Shown here: piece after piece, positions 31,286 through 34,202 of the stretch | How positions within the stretch are numbered: the stretch's first letter is position 1 | How the letters are laid out: each line of letters starts with the position of its first letter | Position numbers and translations under genes: made by a program | Assembly: GCA_031277225.1 (NCBI GenBank) | Contig: JAITMQ010000017.1 | Coordinates: 1-34,202, forward strand | Length of the DNA: 34,202 nt | Origin: Clostridiales bacterium | GTDB lineage: Bacteria > Bacillota > Clostridia > Lachnospirales > WRAX01 | Direction: 5' to 3' | Notes under the pieces: model-generated | What the model saw: only the letters and a program-made list of their open reading frames with translations | Databases searched by the model: none | What the model was told of the DNA's origin: nothing

Positions 31286-31519
31286 ATGGTTCAGGCTGTG
31301 GAAGCTTATAAAAGTGTACCCGCTACAGAGGCATTTAGAAACCTTGAATGGCTAAGGATGAAAACGGCGCATGATGAGGCTTCGGCGATTGGGAATGCGG
31401 AGAGGCGGGGGGAAGCACGGGCGAATGAGAGATGGCGGGGCGTGGCGGTTGAAAATGAGAAGCTTCTCGAAGAAAACGAAAAGCTTCGTAAGCAACTCGC
31501 CGCCCTGCAAGGCAGATAA
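31286..31519 (+). CDS. Stand-alone Rpn C-terminal tail protein (77 aa), tandem duplicate
   Basis: This small gene is a duplicate of the last ~82 codons of the Rpn gene. MVQAVEAYKS, FRNLEWLR, KTAHDEASAIGNAERR and the ending KQLAALQ match nearly residue for residue, while the coiled-coil middle has diverged (ENEKLLEENEKLRK). The duplicated DNA begins at the ribosome site: copy 1 has GGAGGTGAAGTCATG and copy 2 has AGGGGTGAAATTATG, overlapping the stop of copy 1. The product is a soluble helical, coiled-coil protein without a nuclease core. It may be a free-standing version of the short Rpn product (antitoxin-like), or a leftover of unequal recombination. A strong terminator follows. Confidence 0.75.
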   Translation: MVQAVEAYKSVPATEAFRNLEWLRMKTAHDEASAIGNAERRGEARANERWRGVAVENEKLLEENEKLRKQLAALQGR

Positions 31520-31520
31520 C

Positions 31521-31553
31521 AAAAGCCCGGCGAAGCATCCCGCCGGGCTTTTT
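31521..31553. terminator. Bidirectional terminator between the Rpn tail gene and the kinase gene
   Basis: AAAAGCCCGGCG and CGCCGGGCTTTTT form a 12-bp stem around an 8-nt loop, with A's on one side and T's on the other. It starts 2 bp after the Rpn tail stop and lies about 75 bp beyond the stop of the convergent HipA-like gene, so it can serve both. Confidence 0.93.
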
Positions 31554-31558
31554 AAAAG

Positions 31559-31611
31559 TTCTCCTTGACATCACGCCCACAAAGGGGCATTTTTTAAAAT
31601 TTGCGCCGCCC
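31559..31611 (+). pseudogene. Decayed copy of the 5' end of the MATE transporter gene
   Basis: The 12 bases TTCTCCTTGACA (31559-31570) repeat the -35 region of the MATE promoter (32611-32622). Directly after them, 31573-31611 matches MATE codons at 32772-32810 in 35 of 39 positions without gaps (TPTKGHFLKFAPP versus TPTKGHLLKFALP). The ~150 bp that separate these two pieces in the intact gene are absent here. It is a small relic of a second MATE copy and is not expressed. Confidence 0.72.
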
Positions 31612-31626
31612 TAGCTATTTCGTAAG

Positions 31627-32556
31627 TTATACACAAGCCGACAAGTATCCCAGCCGCAATTCTAAAAGCCGGATATAAAACTGCTTTTGAATTGCGGGCA
31701 TGACCGCCAAATTGCCGTGGGTTTCCGGAATTTTTTGGATTAGTTCTTTTATTGCCTTCAGATTGACGGCATTTAAAAAGCGCAAAAGAGCGGCCTTGCA
31801 GTCGGGGTCATTGGTGTTTTTGATATAGTCGAAAGGGTTTATTTTAATGCCTTCGTTGTCAATACCTTTATACTTATACACACAAAGTTGCGTCTTATAT
31901 GCGTCTTCTTCCATTGCAACAGAATCAGCCAACCGCTTTTCCATTTGCGCAAGGCTTCTTTTGTTAAAAAATGCGTTTCCGTTGTCGTAAATCGGTGCTA
32001 GTTTCTTTCCGCTAAAAGGCTCCAGCAATAGACCCCAGTTTTCGTTATTACGGTCATTATTACCTATAAAAGCGTCAACGACAAACATATCCCAAAACCG
32101 TTCCAAAACCCCCGGAATACTACTTAAAGTTGCTTCGCCCTTCACCGTGGCAAGCACTTCATCCAAAAAAGTTTCAGAACCTGTTCCTGAAAAATTGTCA
32201 AGGTCGCTCGCCATGAAGCTGTTCTTTAAATTATGAAAATGTATCAAAAAAAAATTTTGGACCATGAGATTCGTCATGTCATACCTTAAAAAATCTTTAC
32301 AAGCAACAACCACTTTACCCTGACGCACACCAAGCAAGGTTTCATGAACCGGAATCCCTAGTGTTTCATAAACCTTAGAGCCTATAAATTCACTTAAAGG
32401 GCTTGTTGTATACGACATCTGCGGATTTTTCATATCCCTTGTCGTTTTCGGATATTTTAGCATCCAAACAGCGTCGTCATAAAGCACGGCTTCCTTTGCG
32501 CCCGCATTTCCGCCATAATAAACAGCCACAATTTTTATTTCATTGAAATCCACCAC
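31627..32556 (-). CDS. HipA/CtkA-like serine-threonine kinase, no HipB partner (309 aa)
   Basis: HipA-type kinases phosphorylate serine or threonine on cytosolic targets; HipA itself is a toxin, and CtkA of Helicobacter is a stand-alone relative. Visible are a Lys on a WMLKYPK strand (residue ~34, ATP contact), the catalytic loop FIGNNDRNNENWG (Asp168, Asn173) and the metal-binding LAPIYDNGNAF (Asp191). It lacks the ~100-residue HipA N-terminal domain, and no helix-turn-helix HipB gene is adjacent. The GTG at 32556, 8 nt after GGAGG, is chosen because an upstream TTG (32577) lies inside the -10 box and an ATG (32571) lies at the expected transcription start. It is more A+T-rich than the MATE gene it diverges from. 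Confidence 0.85.
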   Translation of the reverse strand: MVDFNEIKIVAVYYGGNAGAKEAVLYDDAVWMLKYPKTTRDMKNPQMSYTTSPLSEFIGSKVYETLGIPVHETLLGVRQGKVVVACKDFLRYDMTNLMVQNFFLIHFHNLKNSFMASDLDNFSGTGSETFLDEVLATVKGEATLSSIPGVLERFWDMFVVDAFIGNNDRNNENWGLLLEPFSGKKLAPIYDNGNAFFNKRSLAQMEKRLADSVAMEEDAYKTQLCVYKYKGIDNEGIKINPFDYIKNTNDPDCKAALLRFLNAVNLKAIKELIQKIPETHGNLAVMPAIQKQFYIRLLELRLGYLSACV

Positions 32557-32576
32557 AAAAACCACCTCCATCCCCA

Positions 32577-32605
32577 ATTATACCCAAAATTCCCCCGCTT
32601 GTAAA
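32577..32605 (-). promoter_or_regulatory. Promoter of the HipA-like kinase gene
   Basis: On the minus strand TTTACA (32605-32600) and TATAAT (32582-32577) are 17 bp apart. Transcription would begin near 32570, leaving a leader of about 14 nt with GGAGG before the GTG start. It is arranged back to back with the MATE promoter, the -35 boxes being 11 bp apart. Confidence 0.82.
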
Positions 32606-32616
32606 GAAATTTCTCC

Positions 32617-32645
32617 TTGACACGCCTTTGTTGTTGGTGTATAAT
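32617..32645 (+). promoter_or_regulatory. Consensus promoter of the MATE transporter gene
   Basis: TTGACA (32617-32622), a 17-bp spacer and TATAAT (32640-32645) match the sigma-A consensus perfectly. The leader is about 25 nt and carries AAGGAG before the ATG at 32676. Confidence 0.92.
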
Positions 32646-32675
32646 GCTCCGACACGGTTTTTAAGGAGATTGCAC

Positions 32676-34088
32676 ATGCCCAAGCGTTATTACGGCAAGA
32701 AGGCGAAATATGCGCGGGTTGTTTCGCAGGCGGTTAAGGAAAGCCCAAAGGCCGCCGAAAGCATTGCCCGCACGCCCACAAAAGGGCATCTTTTAAAGTT
32801 TGCGCTGCCCACGGTTTTGTCCATGTTGATAATGTCCACATTCGGCATTGTCGACGGGATTTTTGTTTCGCGCTTAGTAGACCAAGCGGCCCTGGCCGCC
32901 ACAACCATAATTTTCCCCTTCCTCGCCTTCGTTTTGGCCGTCGGCTTCATGCTTGGCGTGGGCGGAAATGCCCTAATCGCCAAAAAAATCGGCGCGGGGC
33001 AAAAAGAAGAAGGGCGGCAAAATTTCAGCCTAATCGTTCTCGTCGCCTTCATTGTGTCCATAATAATCGCAATCGTCGGCATAGCCTTTCCGAGTTTTAT
33101 AATCAACAATATCCTCGGCGCAGACGATTTTATCTATCCCATGGCCCTTACATATCTACAGCCCCTGCTCTATTTCATGCCCGCAATCGTGCTAGGCATG
33201 GTTTTTACGCAATTTTTAATCACGGAAGGCAAGGCGCATATTTCCGCCATTGTGTCGCTGGCCAGCGGCCTCACTTCTGCCGGGCTAAACTATGTATTCA
33301 TCTATCTTATGGACTTAGGTCTGCAGGGTGCTGCCCTTGCCACCAGCATAGGCTATACCCTTCCCGCCATAGTCGGCCTTGCCTATTTCACCTTCATGCG
33401 CGGCGGCAATTTGTATTTTGTGCGCCCCCGGCTTGATTTTCGCGCCCTTGGGCGAACCTGCATAAATGGCGCGTCAGAGATGGTTTCAATGCTTGCCACT
33501 TCGGTTACCGCCACAATCATGAACAATATTTTAATGCGAATTCACGGCTTTGAGGCAGCGGCCGCCGCCGCCATAATTTTTGCGGGCTTTGGCATCTTTA
33601 CCTCGCTGTTTATAGGCTATTCTTCGGGAATTGCGCCCATTGTGAGCTATAACTTCGGTAAAGAAGATGCCGACAATCTAAAGCTTGCCTTTAAAAACAG
33701 CCTGCGAATTTTGGGAATTGTTTCCGTGGCCGCAATTGCTTTGGCCTGGCTTTCTACGGATTTGCTCCTTCGGGTCTATGACATTCCGGCGGCCAGCCCA
33801 ATCCACGAAATGACCACGCAGGGCCTGCGAATAATTTCAGTCGGCTTCGTTTTTATGGCGCTTAACACCTTTGGCTCTATGTTCTTCACCGCCCTAAACA
33901 ATGGCCTTGTTTCCACCACAATTTCATTTTTCGCGGCCTTTGTCTTTGTCGCCGCCGCCTATGCCGTTTTGCCGGCGATTTTTGGCGTTACGGGCGCGTG
34001 GATGTCCATTCCTGCGGCTGAAACTTTGGCTATAGGGGTAACCATTTTCTTCCTGTTGAAAATGCGCAAGCGTTATAATTACGCATAG
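32676..34088 (+). CDS. MATE-family multidrug/cation antiporter (470 aa)
   Basis: MATE proteins sit in the cytoplasmic membrane and expel drugs or other small molecules in exchange for Na+ or H+. The protein has a basic cytosolic N-terminus (MPKRYYGKKAKYARVV), then the family opening TKGHLLKFALPTVLSMLIMS and VDGIFVSRLVD, the GVGGNALIAKKIGAGQ loop, and about twelve hydrophobic segments in two halves; the second half begins near NGASEMVSMLATSVTATIMN. Length is typical. The ATG follows AAGGAG at normal spacing. The open frame extends upstream to 32628, but that start would lie in the promoter. The substrate is unknown. It is monocistronic. Confidence 0.93.
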   Translation: MPKRYYGKKAKYARVVSQAVKESPKAAESIARTPTKGHLLKFALPTVLSMLIMSTFGIVDGIFVSRLVDQAALAATTIIFPFLAFVLAVGFMLGVGGNALIAKKIGAGQKEEGRQNFSLIVLVAFIVSIIIAIVGIAFPSFIINNILGADDFIYPMALTYLQPLLYFMPAIVLGMVFTQFLITEGKAHISAIVSLASGLTSAGLNYVFIYLMDLGLQGAALATSIGYTLPAIVGLAYFTFMRGGNLYFVRPRLDFRALGRTCINGASEMVSMLATSVTATIMNNILMRIHGFEAAAAAAIIFAGFGIFTSLFIGYSSGIAPIVSYNFGKEDADNLKLAFKNSLRILGIVSVAAIALAWLSTDLLLRVYDIPAASPIHEMTTQGLRIISVGFVFMALNTFGSMFFTALNNGLVSTTISFFAAFVFVAAAYAVLPAIFGVTGAWMSIPAAETLAIGVTIFFLLKMRKRYNYA

Positions 34089-34103
34089 GAAGAATTAAAA
34101 AAC

Positions 34104-34124
34104 GCCGGCTAAAACCGGCTAAAA
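34104..34124 (+). terminator. Weak hairpin / 10-bp tandem repeat after the MATE gene
   Basis: GCCGG (34104-34108) can pair with CCGGC (34115-34119) around CTAAAA. The same bases are also two tandem copies of CCGGCTAAAA. There is no T-tract, so terminator function is uncertain, and the sequence degenerates into a G-run soon after. Confidence 0.3.
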
Positions 34125-34134
34125 TAGCGCTTGC

Positions 34135-34202
<68 letters not shown>

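Noticed and set aside
32557-32577. TTG or ATG starts upstream of GTG 32556 for the HipA-like kinase
   Set aside because: The TTG lies in the -10 box and the ATG at the expected transcription start. The GGAGG site fits the GTG.

Overview
The window looks like one contig end from an anaerobic, SLH-anchoring Gram-positive-type bacterium, most likely an uncultured member of the Bacillota (Clostridia). The reasons are two secreted proteins ending in S-layer homology (SLH) repeats, an InlB/Listeria-Bacteroides repeat architecture, a BspA-type leucine-rich protein, strong GGAGG ribosome binding sites, perfect TTGACA-N17-TATAAT promoters, and families common in Clostridia (stand-alone Amidase_3, Rpn/PDDEXK nuclease with a coiled-coil tail, SDH_sah protease). 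The species cannot be named from the sequence. The last ~68 bases are nearly pure G, which looks like a sequencing artefact.

Left two thirds (141-25792, all minus strand): hflX (GTPase), then a 462-aa secreted LRR/SLH protein 26 bp downstream, then an ~800-bp intergenic region with composite palindromic repeats and a good minus-strand promoter, then one 7387-codon gene for a giant surface protein. That protein has a signal peptide, a DDPxx repeat stalk, two Ig-like domains, ~1800 residues of right-handed beta-helix, a long chain of Ig-like and InlB-type repeats, and three C-terminal SLH repeats. The two SLH proteins are probably both displayed on the cell wall.

Right third (25793-34088): a mosaic of housekeeping genes (amidase, tatD, MATE transporter) separated by more A+T-rich accessory modules. 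These are an SDH_sah-type serine protease broken by a -1 frame change at an A AAA AAT heptamer; a tightly overlapping cassette (90-aa protein, retropepsin-like aspartic protease, P-loop kinase, Phd antitoxin, remnant of a ParE/RelE toxin); an Rpn-family nuclease that has lost its N-terminus but keeps an internal ribosome binding site and start, with that internally started tail duplicated as a separate gene; and an orphan HipA/CtkA-like kinase flanked by a decayed copy of the MATE gene's 5' end.

The most interesting points are the Rpn tail duplication (resembling an intragenic antitoxin becoming its own gene), the overlapping retropepsin-kinase-antitoxin cassette, the possible frameshift signal in the SDH_sah gene, the apparently leaderless amidase mRNA, and the giant protein with an exact 714-bp higher-order repeat. 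No tRNA, rRNA, CRISPR array or intact insertion sequence was recognised.
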